Positions 26,244-35,555 are shown, numbered from the stretch's first letter. The stretch is DNA of 64,000 nucleotides from Sinorhizobium alkalisoli (GCF_008932245.1 NZ_CP034910.1:124001-188000), one strand, 5' to 3'. The notes: generated by a model not told the origin, from the sequence alone. Program-made: numbers and translations.

Positions 26244-27104
26244 ATGGCTCGCATCCTGCCGCTTGCCGAAGCCGTGGCGGAAAATGTCCGCGACGGCGAC
26301 ACCGTCGCGATGGAAGGCTTCACGCACCTGATCCCCTATGCCGCCGGCCACGAAGTGATCCGCCAGGGCAGGAAGGGTCTGTTCCTCATCCGCATGACGC
26401 CGGATATTCTCTACGACCAGTTGATCGGCGTCGGCGCCGCCCGGGGCATGAAGTTCTCCTGGGGAGGCAACCCCGGCGTCGGCTCGCTGCACCGCTTTCG
26501 CGATGCGGTCGAGAATCAATGGCCCCGGCCCCTCGAGATCGAGGAACATTCGCATGCGGCGATGGCGAATGCCTACGAGGCGGGCGCGGCAAACCTGCCC
26601 TTCGCCATGCTGCGCGGCTATATCGGAGCAGACCTGCCCAAGGTGAACCCCAACATCAGGAGCGTCACCTGCCCCTTTACCGGCGAGGTGCTGGCCGCCG
26701 TGCCCGCGATCCGGCCGGACGTCACCATCATTCACGCCCAGCGTGCCGATCGCAAGGGCAACGTGCTGATCGAAGGCATCGTCGGCGTACAGAAGGAGGC
26801 GGTGCTTGCCGCCAGGCGCTCGATCGTCACGGTAGAGGAGATCGTCGACCAGCTCTCGCCGCCCTCCCCGAATTCCGTCGTGCTGCCAGGCTGGGCCGTG
26901 ACCGCCGTCGCCCACGTGCCCGGCGGCGCCTTCCCCTCCTATGCGCATGGCTACTACCCGCGCAACAACGCATTCTACATCCGCTGGGACGAGATCGCCC
27001 GCGATCGGGAAAGCTTCGCCGCCTGGATGAAGGAGAACGTATTCGACGCGAAGCCGGAAGACTTCGCCCGCCATGCCGCGAAGAAGTCGGCCAAGGCTGC
27101 ATGA
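26244..27104 (+). CDS. pcaI: 3-oxoadipate CoA-transferase subunit A
   Basis: Alpha subunit of succinyl-CoA:3-oxoadipate CoA-transferase, which activates 3-oxoadipate to its CoA ester. The 286-aa protein has the family I CoA-transferase alpha features: DGDTVAMEGFTHLIPYAA near the N-terminus, FSWGGNPGVGSLHR and HAQRADRKGN. The frame opens 48 bases earlier, but GGAGGAGGAAGA just before the ATG at 26244 decides the start. It is followed by pcaJ after ten bases. Confidence 0.93.
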   Translation: MARILPLAEAVAENVRDGDTVAMEGFTHLIPYAAGHEVIRQGRKGLFLIRMTPDILYDQLIGVGAARGMKFSWGGNPGVGSLHRFRDAVENQWPRPLEIEEHSHAAMANAYEAGAANLPFAMLRGYIGADLPKVNPNIRSVTCPFTGEVLAAVPAIRPDVTIIHAQRADRKGNVLIEGIVGVQKEAVLAARRSIVTVEEIVDQLSPPSPNSVVLPGWAVTAVAHVPGGAFPSYAHGYYPRNNAFYIRWDEIARDRESFAAWMKENVFDAKPEDFARHAAKKSAKAA

Positions 27105-27114
27105 GGAGGCGAGG

Positions 27115-27905
27115 ATGACGGATTTCACCCCCAATGAAATGATGACGATCGCCGCTGCGCGCGCGCTCTCCAACGACGACGTCTGCTTCGTCGGCATCGG
27201 CGCCCCTTCGGCCGCCTGCAACGTCGCGCGGCTGACGCATGCGCCGGATATCACCTTGATTTATGAAAGCGGCACGGTCGGCACGAAACCGGATGTGTTG
27301 CCGCTCTCGATCGGCGACGGCGAGCTTTGCGACACGGCGCTTTTCACTGTGTCGGTGCCGGAAATGTTCCGCTACTGGCTGCAGGGCGGCCGCATCACCA
27401 CCGGCTTCCTGGGCGGCGCCCAGATCGACAAATTCGCCAACCTCAATACGACGGTTGTCGGCCCCTACGACCGCCCGAAGGTGCGCCTGCCGGGCGGCGG
27501 CGGCGCGCCGGAGATCGCGTCGAATTGCGGCCGCATCTTCATCACCATGGCGCTGACCAAGCGCGGCTTCGTCGAGAAACTACCCTTCATCACCTCCATG
27601 GGCCACGGCGAAGGCGGCGCTCATCGCGAAAGGCTGGGCCTCTCGACGAAAGGGCCGACCCGCGTCATCACCGATCTCTGCATTCTGGAGCCGGATCCAG
27701 AGACGAAGGAACTGACCGTCGTCTCCATCCATCCCGGCGTCGACCGCGACCGCATCGTCGAGAATTGCGGCTGGCCGATCAAATTCGCCGACACCGTCAT
27801 CGAGACGCCGGCACCGACCGAGACCGAACTCGCGGTGCTGCGTGACATCAACGCCCGCACGAAGAAGGCCCATGAGGGCACCGGCTCCGGCAAGGAGGCC
27901 GCCTG

Positions 27906-27906
<1 letters not shown>
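27115..27906 (+). CDS. pcaJ: 3-oxoadipate CoA-transferase subunit B
   Basis: Beta subunit of the 3-oxoadipate CoA-transferase (263 aa). The catalytic glutamate that forms the enzyme-CoA thioester is in IYESGTVG (Glu51), preceded by FVGIGAPSAACNVAR; the glycine-rich LPGGGGAPEIASNCGR loop is typical of this subfamily. The ATG at 27115 has GGAGGCGAGG directly upstream and replaces a longer frame opening at 27073. The stop overlaps the pcaF start by one base (TGATG), so it is coupled to the thiolase. Confidence 0.93.
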
Positions 27907-29108
<1,202 letters not shown>

Positions 29109-29132
29109 CGCGGTCCGGCGATATCGGAAGGG

Positions 29133-29417
29133 TTAATGGGTGATCTGGAATCCGGCTGGCGCGTGGATCGACGACGCGTCTTCACTCGCGACGGTCGAGA
29201 CCGATGCGCCCGGCGGTCCCTCCCACAACCGATGCAGCATCGTGTCGACGGCGGCCGTTGGTCCGGCAATCAGGGCCGTGACGGATCCGTCCCGCTCGTT
29301 GCGGACCCAGCCGCAAAGACCAAGCATTTGAGCTTCGTTGCGCGTCCAGGCGCGAAAGCACACGCCCTGCACCCGTCCGGTGATCCGCACCAGAGCCGCC
29401 TTGCGATCCTCCGCCAT
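29133..29417 (-). CDS. acyP: Acylphosphatase
   Basis: A 94-aa small ferredoxin-like-fold hydrolase of acyl phosphates such as 1,3-bisphosphoglycerate. The catalytic Arg lies in GRVQGVCFRAWT and the Asn in GWVRNERDGSVTA, both in the expected places; length is normal. It is convergent with pcaF, 24 bases from its stop, and is otherwise alone. Confidence 0.92.
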   Translation of the reverse strand: MAEDRKAALVRITGRVQGVCFRAWTRNEAQMLGLCGWVRNERDGSVTALIAGPTAAVDTMLHRLWEGPPGASVSTVASEDASSIHAPAGFQITH

Positions 29418-29583
29418 GGCTATCTCCCTGATCTACCCTTTTCGAATCTGGCGCAAATCCCGCCGAAAGCAAGCGGATCGACCCCGGGACGGGCGGCCGC
29501 CCCTATTGCGCCCGCCAAGGCCGCAGCCACCATGAAATTCTGCGCCGTTTGCGGCCTTTGGAATAAATATTTCATCGAAAGGG

Positions 29584-29613
29584 CTTGCATTTGCTGCGCC
29601 GCAACATTATTGT
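29584..29613 (+). promoter_or_regulatory. Putative promoter of the anti-SD small RNA
   Basis: CTTGCA (29584-29589), 17-base spacer, TTATTG (29607-29612) resembles the rhizobial housekeeping consensus CTTGAC-N17-CTATAT. It would start transcription at about 29620, at the foot of the first anti-SD hairpin. Confidence 0.5.
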
Positions 29614-29619
29614 ATGACT

Positions 29620-29740
29620 TAACGATAAAGCACACCTCCTCCCAAGCTCTATCGTCGGATCGGCAACCCTCCTCCTCCCAGTTGCCGGTCGGAATCGAAA
29701 GCCCGGCGTACCTCCTCCCACGCCGGGCTTTCTCTTTTCC
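29620..29740 (+). ncRNA. Trans-acting sRNA with three anti-Shine-Dalgarno loops (alpha-r14/NfeR1-like)
   Basis: Three consecutive hairpins each expose CCTCCTCCC in the loop. Hairpin 1: ACGATA (29622-29627) pairs with TATCGT (29650-29655), loop motif at 29635-29643. Hairpin 2: CGGCAAC (29661-29667) pairs with GTTGCCG (29681-29687), motif at 29671-29679. Hairpin 3: a perfect 12-bp stem (29698-29709 with 29720-29731), motif at 29711-29719, followed by CTCTTTTCC, serving as Rho-independent terminator. This plan and a length of about 120 nt are those of the rhizobial alpha-r14 family (including S. meliloti NfeR1), which base-pair with ribosome-binding sites. The family identity is from memory; the hairpins are read directly. 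Confidence 0.82.
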
Positions 29741-29823
29741 TTCCCGAAATGGAATATGTGTTTCGCAGCTCGAAGCACTGGATCGGACGCACTATAATGT
29801 CCGAGACGCTCGTGGCGACAATC

Positions 29824-29852
29824 GGGAACGTTTCGCGAGACCGAGCATCCAA
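29824..29852 (+). promoter_or_regulatory. ECF-type promoter of the sigma factor gene
   Basis: GGGAACGTTTC (29824-29834), 8 bases, GAGCATCCAA (29843-29852). The same two blocks with the same 8-base spacing occur at 30715-30743 before the DUF4142 gene. GGAAC/CATCC blocks 16 bases apart are typical of ECF sigma promoters, so the adjacent sigma factor probably drives both, including its own gene. Confidence 0.7.
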
Positions 29853-29887
29853 GGTGCGACCATCCACGGTGCGACAAGGAGCCGATC

Positions 29888-30541
29888 ATGCCCATCGCCG
29901 AACCTCAGGAACACCGTCCGTCGCCGGAATATCTCGAAACCTTGCGCTCAATCATGCAGACGCATAACCGCAGGCTCTATCGCATCGCCAGGAGCATCGT
30001 GCGGAATGACAGCGATGCGGAAGACGTGTTACAGGAGGCCTATGTCCGCGCCTTCTCCCACATCGCGGCATTCCGCGGCGCCTCCGCCCTCTCGACATGG
30101 CTCGCCCGCATCGTCATCAACGAGGCGCTCGGACGCCTGCGTAAAAGGCGGCGCCAGAAAAGGCTGGCCGACGACCTATCGCACCAGGCGGAGATCATCG
30201 CCTTCCCGCTTGCAGCCACCAACGATCCGGAAAAGACGATGGCCCAACGACAGATCCTCGACCTCGTCGAAAAGGCGACCGATCATCTCCCGGACATCTA
30301 TCGGACCGTCTTCGTCCTCAGAGTCATCGAGGGCCTTGGAAACGAGGAAACCGCCAACCTGCTGGGCCTGCGCGCCGAAACCGTCCGCTCGAGACTGCAT
30401 CGGGGGCGCCGACTTCTGATGGAGCAGTTGCAGCGGCAGATCGGTCCTGTCCTGCTCGACGCCTTTCCCTTTGCCGGCATGCGCTGTGAGCGCCTCACGG
30501 AAGCCGTTCTGGCTCGCCTCACCCAGCAATTCCCCAGATAA
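29888..30541 (+). CDS. ECF (RpoE-like) RNA polymerase sigma factor
   Basis: A 217-aa group IV sigma factor. Region 2 is seen in RLYRIARSIVRNDSDAEDVLQE followed by AYVRAFSHIAAFRG and the LSTWLARIVINEALGRLRK promoter-melting segment. Region 4 is at IYRTVFVLRVIEGLGNEETA, then LLGLRAETVRSRLHRGRRLL. About 25 residues follow region 4. No anti-sigma gene is adjacent; downstream genes encode a DUF4142 protein and a cupredoxin instead. The upstream promoter motif is shared with the DUF4142 operon, implying autoregulation. Confidence 0.92.
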   Translation: MPIAEPQEHRPSPEYLETLRSIMQTHNRRLYRIARSIVRNDSDAEDVLQEAYVRAFSHIAAFRGASALSTWLARIVINEALGRLRKRRRQKRLADDLSHQAEIIAFPLAATNDPEKTMAQRQILDLVEKATDHLPDIYRTVFVLRVIEGLGNEETANLLGLRAETVRSRLHRGRRLLMEQLQRQIGPVLLDAFPFAGMRCERLTEAVLARLTQQFPR

Positions 30542-30550
30542 CAAGTTAAT

Positions 30551-30695
30551 GCATGTCGCCCAAAAGTGTGCCGCGGTTTTGGGACAACGACATGAAAAAA
30601 GAACGAGAGCGCGTTGCACGAATACGAATAGACGCAACGCGCTTTAGCGCGGGATGCGGGCGGAAAACCGCGCGCACTTTCCTCAGCCCGCGCTA
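30551..30695 (+). repeat. RIME-like mosaic of three palindromes
   Basis: Three nested or adjacent hairpins fill the gap. First: CATGTCG...CGACATG with inner CCCAAAA...TTTTGGG (30552-30594). Second: AGCGCGTTGC (30608-30617) with GCAACGCGCT (30634-30643). Third: TAGCGCGGG (30645-30653) with CCCGCGCTA (30687-30695). The first unit resembles the widespread rhizobial intergenic element beginning GCATGTCG. It may also end transcription of the sigma gene. Confidence 0.7.
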
Positions 30696-30714
30696 AAGGC
30701 GGCGGCGATTAAAT

Positions 30715-30743
30715 GGGAACGTTTCACCCGCCGGAGCATCCAA
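30715..30743 (+). promoter_or_regulatory. ECF-type promoter of the DUF4142-cupredoxin operon
   Basis: GGGAACGTTTC (30715-30725), 8 bases, GAGCATCCAA (30734-30743): identical blocks and spacing to 29824-29852 upstream of the ECF sigma gene. The start codon is 46 bases downstream. Confidence 0.72.
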
Positions 30744-30789
30744 AGCGCGTTGTGTTTAATGCTTTGAACTTCGAGGAAAGGAACATCCC

Positions 30790-31314
30790 ATGACCATCAG
30801 ACTGACGACCGCGGCGGCTGCAATCGCTCTGCTGATCGGCGCCACCGGCGCCCTCGGCGCCGGCAAGCCGACGGATCCGCAAATCGCGCACATCGCCTAT
30901 ACCGCCGGCGTGCTCGATGTCGAAGCAGCAAAGCAGGCCATTGCCATGTCGAAGAACGAGAGCGTGATCGAATTCGCCAAGGGCATGGTCCGCGACCACG
31001 AGGCCGTAAACACGCAGGCGCTCGATCTGGTGAAAAAGCTGAACCTGACGCCTGATGACAACGACACCAGCAAGGCGCTGTCGCGGGCGGCCGAAATGAA
31101 GCGCGAGGAACTGGCGAAGCTTTCAGGCGCGGATTTCGACAGGGCCTATATCGACAACGAGATCGCTTATCACAAGCAGGTCAACGAGGCACTGGAAACG
31201 CAACTGATCCCGTCCGCTGAAAATGCCGAACTCAAATCCCTGCTCGAGACAGGGCTGAAGCTGTTTCAGGGTCATGAGCAGCACGCCGAACATGTAGCGA
31301 CCGAATTGAAGTGA
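30790..31314 (+). CDS. DUF4142 secreted protein
   Basis: A 174-aa exported protein with an N-terminal signal peptide (cleavage near ATGALGAG) and the DUF4142 helical bundle, which resembles a ferritin-like fold: EFAKGMVRDHEAVNTQALDL and a late FQGHEQHAEHV with several His. Biochemical role is unknown; relatives are periplasmic and often controlled by stress sigma factors. AGGAAAGGAAC lies upstream of the ATG. It carries an ECF-type promoter matching that of the neighbouring sigma gene and is coupled to the cupredoxin gene. Confidence 0.85.
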   Translation: MTIRLTTAAAAIALLIGATGALGAGKPTDPQIAHIAYTAGVLDVEAAKQAIAMSKNESVIEFAKGMVRDHEAVNTQALDLVKKLNLTPDDNDTSKALSRAAEMKREELAKLSGADFDRAYIDNEIAYHKQVNEALETQLIPSAENAELKSLLETGLKLFQGHEQHAEHVATELK

Positions 31315-31322
31315 GCACGGCA

Positions 31323-31640
31323 ATGACCCGAACACCATTCGCGTTTTTTCTGTTTTTTCTAGGGGCCGTGACCGTGGCAGCCGCCATGCAGCCAAAGACC
31401 ATCCAGGTGGCCATTGAACGGCTCGCCTTCTCGCCTGCGAGAATCGACGCGAAAGTCGGTGATACGATCGAGTGGATCAACGAGGACGGGCTTGACCACA
31501 CGGCAACTTTGAAAGGGGGCAGCGAAATCCTTATCTCCGCGCACAAGACGGGTCACCTTCGGCTGCAAAACCCCGGCAGCTTCGACTACATCTGCCGGTT
31601 CCATCCGAACATGAAGGGGCGCATCATCGTGCGCCCCTGA
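31323..31640 (+). CDS. Small periplasmic cupredoxin (plastocyanin-type)
   Basis: A 105-aa type 1 copper protein with an N-terminal export signal (PFAFFLFFLGAVTVAAA). The copper ligands are all present: His in GLDHTATL, then Cys, His and Met in YICRFHPNM. It is likely an electron carrier or copper-binding protein in the periplasm. A GTG at 31311 overlaps the previous stop (GTGA), but the ATG at 31323 gives a cleaner signal peptide; either is possible. Co-transcribed with the DUF4142 gene. Confidence 0.85.
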   Translation: MTRTPFAFFLFFLGAVTVAAAMQPKTIQVAIERLAFSPARIDAKVGDTIEWINEDGLDHTATLKGGSEILISAHKTGHLRLQNPGSFDYICRFHPNMKGRIIVRP

Positions 31641-31647
31641 TCCGCCC

Positions 31648-32373
31648 TCAGTGCACGCCGAGGAACTGCTTCAGCTCCGGCGTCTGCGGATTGGCGAAAA
31701 CCTCGTCCGGCGGGCCGATCTCATGCACGCGGCCGTGATGCATGAAGACGACGCGCGAGCAGACGTCGCGGGCGAATCTCATCTCGTGCGTCACCATCAG
31801 GAGCGTCATGCCCTCGGCGGCGAGTTCGCGCACGACCGCGAGCACTTCGGCCACCAGTTCCGGATCGAGAGCCGAGGTGATCTCGTCGCAGAGCAACGCG
31901 ATCGGCTGCATCGCGAGCGCGCGGGCGATCGCCACGCGCTGCTGCTGGCCACCGGAGAGCTCGTCCGGATAGGCGTCGAACTTCTGTTCGAGTCCGACCC
32001 GCTCCAGCATCTTGTGCGCCATCGTCTCGGCCTCCGCCTTCGGCGTCTTCCTGACGACCATTTGCGACAACATGACGTTGCCGCCGACGGTCAGGTGCGG
32101 GAAGAGATTGAACTGCTGGAAGATCATGCCGACCTTCAATCTCAGCGCCTTCAGGTGCACCTCGTCGTCGATCAGCTGCGCACCCGCAACGGTGATCGAG
32201 CCCTGGCTGATCGTCTCCAGCCCGTTGATGCAGCGTAGGAGCGTCGACTTGCCGGAGCCGCTCCTGCCGATGATGGCGATCACCTCGCCCGGCTCGACAT
32301 CGAGATTGATGCCTTTTAGCACCTCGTTCGGACCAAAGCTCTTGCGGACGTCAGTGATTTCGATGAGCGACAT
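31648..32373 (-). CDS. Amino-acid-type ABC transporter ATP-binding protein
   Basis: A 241-aa ATPase of the GlnQ/HisP (PAAT) family: Walker A IGRSGSGKST, Q-loop MIFQQFNLFPHLTV, signature LSGGQQQRVAIARAL, Walker B ALLCDEITSALDPE, and THEMRFARDV. The frame opens 105 bases earlier inside the permease gene; the ATG at 32373 with AAGGAAGCTCA upstream is preferred. Last gene of a five-gene leftward unit: gntR, binding protein, two permeases, ATPase. Confidence 0.92.
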   Translation of the reverse strand: MSLIEITDVRKSFGPNEVLKGINLDVEPGEVIAIIGRSGSGKSTLLRCINGLETISQGSITVAGAQLIDDEVHLKALRLKVGMIFQQFNLFPHLTVGGNVMLSQMVVRKTPKAEAETMAHKMLERVGLEQKFDAYPDELSGGQQQRVAIARALAMQPIALLCDEITSALDPELVAEVLAVVRELAAEGMTLLMVTHEMRFARDVCSRVVFMHHGRVHEIGPPDEVFANPQTPELKQFLGVH

Positions 32374-33010
32374 TGAGCTTCCTTTCGAGGATCTGGCTGC
32401 TCTTCGAGAGGGGCCAGCAGAGCGCGAAATAGATGAGGGCGACGAGGCCGTAGACGGTGAACGGTTGGAAAGTGGCATTGGTGACGACGGTACCGGCCTT
32501 GGACAGTTCGACGAAACCGATGATCGAGGTGAGCGCCGTGCCCTTGATCACCTGCACGGAAAAACCGACGGTCGGCGGCACCGCGATCCGCATCGCCTGC
32601 GGCAGGATGACGTAACGCATCTGCTGCAGCCGGCCCATGCCGAGGCTGGCGGACGCCTCCCATTGCCCCTTGGCGATCGCCTCGACGCAACCGCGCCAAA
32701 TCTCGCCCAGGAAGGCGGCGCTCCAGAGGATGAGCGCCAGACCCGCCGCCAGCCAGGCCGGCACGTCGATGCCGAAGAGGCCGAGGCCGAAGAAGGCGAT
32801 GAAAAGCTGCATCAGGAGCGGCGTGCCCTGGAAGAGCTCGATATAATATTTGGCGAAACCCCGTGCCCATTTCCGTTTGCTGATCCGCAGGAAAAGCAGG
32901 ACGAGCCCGACCACACCGCCGCCGGCGAAGGAGACGAGCGACAGCACAACTGTCCAGCGGGTGGCGAGCAGCAGGTTGCGCAGGATGTCCCAGATGGTGA
33001 ACTCGATCAT
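32351..33010 (-). CDS. Amino-acid-type ABC transporter permease
   Basis: A 219-aa HisM/GlnP-type membrane subunit. It has about five membrane spans and the EAA loop ASLGMGRLQQMRYVILPQAMRI, the contact site for the ATPase. It overlaps the second permease gene by four bases (ATGA) upstream and the ATPase start by 23 bases downstream. The pair of HisM/HisQ-like permeases forms a heterodimeric channel. Confidence 0.92.
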   Translation of the reverse strand: MIEFTIWDILRNLLLATRWTVVLSLVSFAGGGVVGLVLLFLRISKRKWARGFAKYYIELFQGTPLLMQLFIAFFGLGLFGIDVPAWLAAGLALILWSAAFLGEIWRGCVEAIAKGQWEASASLGMGRLQQMRYVILPQAMRIAVPPTVGFSVQVIKGTALTSIIGFVELSKAGTVVTNATFQPFTVYGLVALIYFALCWPLSKSSQILERKLNVAHRNH

Positions 33011-33678
33011 CGCGCCGCCCTCCTTGGAAAGATGACCCAGCCGACCATTGTCAGCACCTGGCGGAGCAGGATCGCCAGAACGAGGTAGACGGCGGTCGAG
33101 ACGATATAGGCCTCGAAGGCGCGGAAGGTTCGCGACTGGATGAAGTTGGCGGCAAAGGTCAGGTCCTCGGCGGCGATCTGCGAGACGACGGCGGAGCCCA
33201 GCATGACAATGACGACCTGCGAGGAAAGCGCCGGCCAGATCCGCTCAAGCGACGGAACGAGAACCACGTGGCGGAAAGTCTCGAAGGGGCTCATGGCGAG
33301 GCTTGCGCCCGCCTCGAACTGGCCCCTCGGCGTCGCCTGGATGCCGGCTCGGATGATTTCCGAGCTATAGGCGCCGAGATTGACGACCATGGCAAGGTTG
33401 GCCGCCTGGAGCTCGTTGAGCTGGAGGCCGAGCGACGGCAGGCCGAAGAAGATAAAGAAGAGCTGGATAAGGAAGGGCGTGTTGCGGATGAGTTCGACAT
33501 AGCCCGCAACAACGGGCTTCAGCCAGGCCGGCCCGAGTGCCCGCACCCAGGCGCAGACGATGCCGAGCAGGATGCCCGCCACCGCGCCGACGGCGATCAG
33601 CTCGATCGTGATTGCAATGCCCTTGACGATCTGCGGGTAGTATTGAAAGAGCCAGCCGAATTCGAATTGGTAATTCAA
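33007..33678 (-). CDS. Amino-acid-type ABC transporter permease
   Basis: A 223-aa HisQ/GlnP-type permease with an EAA loop at ASLAMSPFETFRHVVLVPSL and about five membrane spans. The segment YVELIRNTPFLIQLFFIFFG is the family signature. It lies downstream of the binding-protein gene across a 150-base gap that contains a palindromic repeat element, which may lower expression of the membrane genes relative to the binding protein. Confidence 0.92.
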   Translation of the reverse strand: MNYQFEFGWLFQYYPQIVKGIAITIELIAVGAVAGILLGIVCAWVRALGPAWLKPVVAGYVELIRNTPFLIQLFFIFFGLPSLGLQLNELQAANLAMVVNLGAYSSEIIRAGIQATPRGQFEAGASLAMSPFETFRHVVLVPSLERIWPALSSQVVIVMLGSAVVSQIAAEDLTFAANFIQSRTFRAFEAYIVSTAVYLVLAILLRQVLTMVGWVIFPRRAAR

Positions 33679-33718
33679 ATGCGCACTCCTGTTGGACGAT
33701 CGAAAGCGCCATCCGGCC

Positions 33719-33800
33719 CTACAGCGCCGCGCGTCTTATAAGACGCGCAAACGTCGCTGTAGCACTTTGATTTGCTGCATGTCTGTGTTGAGACATGCAG
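33719..33800 (+). repeat. Sinorhizobium-type palindromic intergenic element, copy 2
   Basis: Two hairpins: TACAGCG (33720) to CGCTGTA (33755-33761) enclosing the perfect 20-bp palindrome centred on TTATAA (33729-33748), then CTGCATGTCT (33775-33784) with AGACATGCAG (33791-33800). The sequence matches the inverted copy at 25162-25265. It sits inside the operon between the binding-protein and permease genes, where such structures often stabilise upstream mRNA. Confidence 0.75.
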
Positions 33801-33828
33801 TGGCCGGATGGCGCCGGTGTCGGGCGGT

Positions 33829-34614
33829 TTAGAGATCGGCAGGCAGATCCGTGCCGAGCCATTTCTGGGCGATGGCGTTCAGGCTGCCGTCCGCCTTGGC
33901 GGCGGCGATGATGCCGTTGACCTTCTCGAGCAGCGCCGGCTGTTCCTTGGAAAGTCCGATATAGCAGGGCGAGTTCTTGATCAGGAACTTGAGCTCCGGC
34001 CGCTTCGGCGGATTCTTGGCAAGGATCGCCGCGGCGACGACATTACCCGTGGCGACCGCCTCGACCTGTCCCGAGAGGAAGGCCGAAATCGTGCCGTTAT
34101 TATCCTCGTAACGCTTGATGACGGTGTCGGCCGGCACGACCTGCGTCAGTTCCAGATCCTCGACGGCGCCGCGGGTGACGCCGACTGTCTTTCCGGCGAG
34201 TTCCTCCGCCTTGGTGACGGCGACGTCCGCCGGCGCGAAGACGCCGTTATAGAACGGCGCGTAGGCGGTGGAGAAGTCGATCACCTTCTCACGGTCGGGG
34301 TTCTTGCCGAGGCTCGAGATGACGAGGTCGACCTTGTTCGTCTGCAGGTAGGGAATTCGGTTGGCGCTGGTGACCGGGACGAGCTCGACCTTCACGCCAA
34401 GCTTGTCGGCGATCAGGTTCGCCATGTCGATGTCATAGCCGACCGGCGCCATGTCGGTGCCGACGCTGCCGAAGGGCGGAAAATCCTGCGGTACGGCCAC
34501 GCGCAACGTGCCGCGCGCCTCGATGTCGCCGAGCGCATCGGCCTTGGCGACGGAGCCAAAGCCGATCATGGTGGCGATCGCCGCCACGGCGACGAAGAGT
34601 CTTCTGGAAAGCAT
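33829..34614 (-). CDS. Periplasmic solute-binding protein (amino-acid family 3)
   Basis: A 261-aa exported SBP_bac_3 protein. A signal peptide ends near GFGSVAKADA. The mature part shows DIEARGTLRVAVPQDFPPFG, then VGYDIDMANLIADKLGVKV, DLVISSLGKNPDREKVIDFS and the GKTVGVTRGAVEDL hinge region, as in polar amino acid receptors. Ligand cannot be told. Start at 34614 follows GGAGAA; a frame opening at 34641 would overlap gntR. Confidence 0.92.
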   Translation of the reverse strand: MLSRRLFVAVAAIATMIGFGSVAKADALGDIEARGTLRVAVPQDFPPFGSVGTDMAPVGYDIDMANLIADKLGVKVELVPVTSANRIPYLQTNKVDLVISSLGKNPDREKVIDFSTAYAPFYNGVFAPADVAVTKAEELAGKTVGVTRGAVEDLELTQVVPADTVIKRYEDNNGTISAFLSGQVEAVATGNVVAAAILAKNPPKRPELKFLIKNSPCYIGLSKEQPALLEKVNGIIAAAKADGSLNAIAQKWLGTDLPADL

Positions 34615-34637
34615 CGGGTCATTCTCCTCTGTTGGTT

Positions 34638-35369
34638 TCATGGTTTGGTTTTGTGGGATGCATTTGAAGATGCGGGCACCTGCGGCGGCAGCGACAGCGA
34701 GCGCCTCAGATCGGCGAGCGGGTCGGGGCGCCGCGACAGGTCCAGCCCCGTCTCCACTTCGTCCAGATGCTCGACGGCAAGCGCCGCCGCCTTCTGGAAA
34801 TCGCCCTCCTCAATCGCCGCGACGATGCGGCAATGGCCGAGATGCGATTGCATGGCATGGAAGTCGGACTGGTAGATGAGCGAGATCAGGATCGTGCGCG
34901 CGGTGAGATCGCGGAGGATCTCGACGAGAATCGGATTGCCGGAGAGTTCGGCGATGCGGATGTGGAAATCGCCCATGAGGCAGGTGAGCCTCTGGCGGTC
35001 GTGCGCGGCGATCGCCGCCTTTTCCTCGGCCAGATGCGCATGAAGCGTTTCACGGCCGCTCTCCGAGAGATGGTTCATGCTGCTGAGCAGCCCCGCCTCG
35101 ACCACCCGGCGCGCTGCATAGACGGTAATCGCCTCCTCGGCGGAGGGCTCCACAACGAACCAGCCGCGCCGCGGGCTGACCTTGACGATGCCGCGCTGCT
35201 CGAGCCGCATCATCGCCTCGCGTACCCTCGTGCGGGAAACATTGAAGAGGCTCGCGACCTCGTTCTCGCTCAGCCGCGTGCCGGGACGGATGCGCGCCGA
35301 GAGGATCCCGGAAAGGATGGCCTCGTCTATGCTTGCCTGGACATTCTGCTGTGGCGACAAATCTTGCAT
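34638..35369 (-). CDS. GntR-family (FadR/FCD) transcriptional regulator
   Basis: A 243-aa regulator with an N-terminal winged HTH (LSENEVASLFNVSRTRVREAM, then LEQRGIVKVSPRRGWFV) and a C-terminal FCD helical domain with metal-binding-type positions (FHIRIAELSGNPIL, HLGHCRIVAAI). It is first in the transporter unit, 23 bases before the binding-protein start, and so probably controls the operon in response to the transported compound or a catabolite. Confidence 0.9.
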   Translation of the reverse strand: MQDLSPQQNVQASIDEAILSGILSARIRPGTRLSENEVASLFNVSRTRVREAMMRLEQRGIVKVSPRRGWFVVEPSAEEAITVYAARRVVEAGLLSSMNHLSESGRETLHAHLAEEKAAIAAHDRQRLTCLMGDFHIRIAELSGNPILVEILRDLTARTILISLIYQSDFHAMQSHLGHCRIVAAIEEGDFQKAAALAVEHLDEVETGLDLSRRPDPLADLRRSLSLPPQVPASSNASHKTKP

Positions 35370-35555
35370 ACAAGACAGGCAAGCAAGTCGCGTGCCAAGG
35401 CCGTCAGTTGATCTTTATCAAGGACTTGCGCTCTGCCAAGCCTGTTATCGGCAATGGATTTGTCACAATTGCCCATTCTTTCATCAGAAATTAAGGTATG
35501 GCGGCAAGGCAGCCATGTTGCCGTAAGAACAATCAGGGGACGGACGCAATACCCC

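Noticed and set aside
26073..27254. N-terminal extension of the pcaR frame to 645 codons
   Set aside because: The extension crosses the divergent promoter and pcaI on the opposite strand; the ATG at 26072 has a ribosome-binding site and begins the IclR domain.
30716..30751. EcfG-type general stress promoter GGAAC...CGTT before the DUF4142 gene
   Set aside because: The spacer would be 27 bases instead of 16-17; the GGGAACGTTTC-N8-GAGCATCC motif shared with the sigma gene explains the site better.
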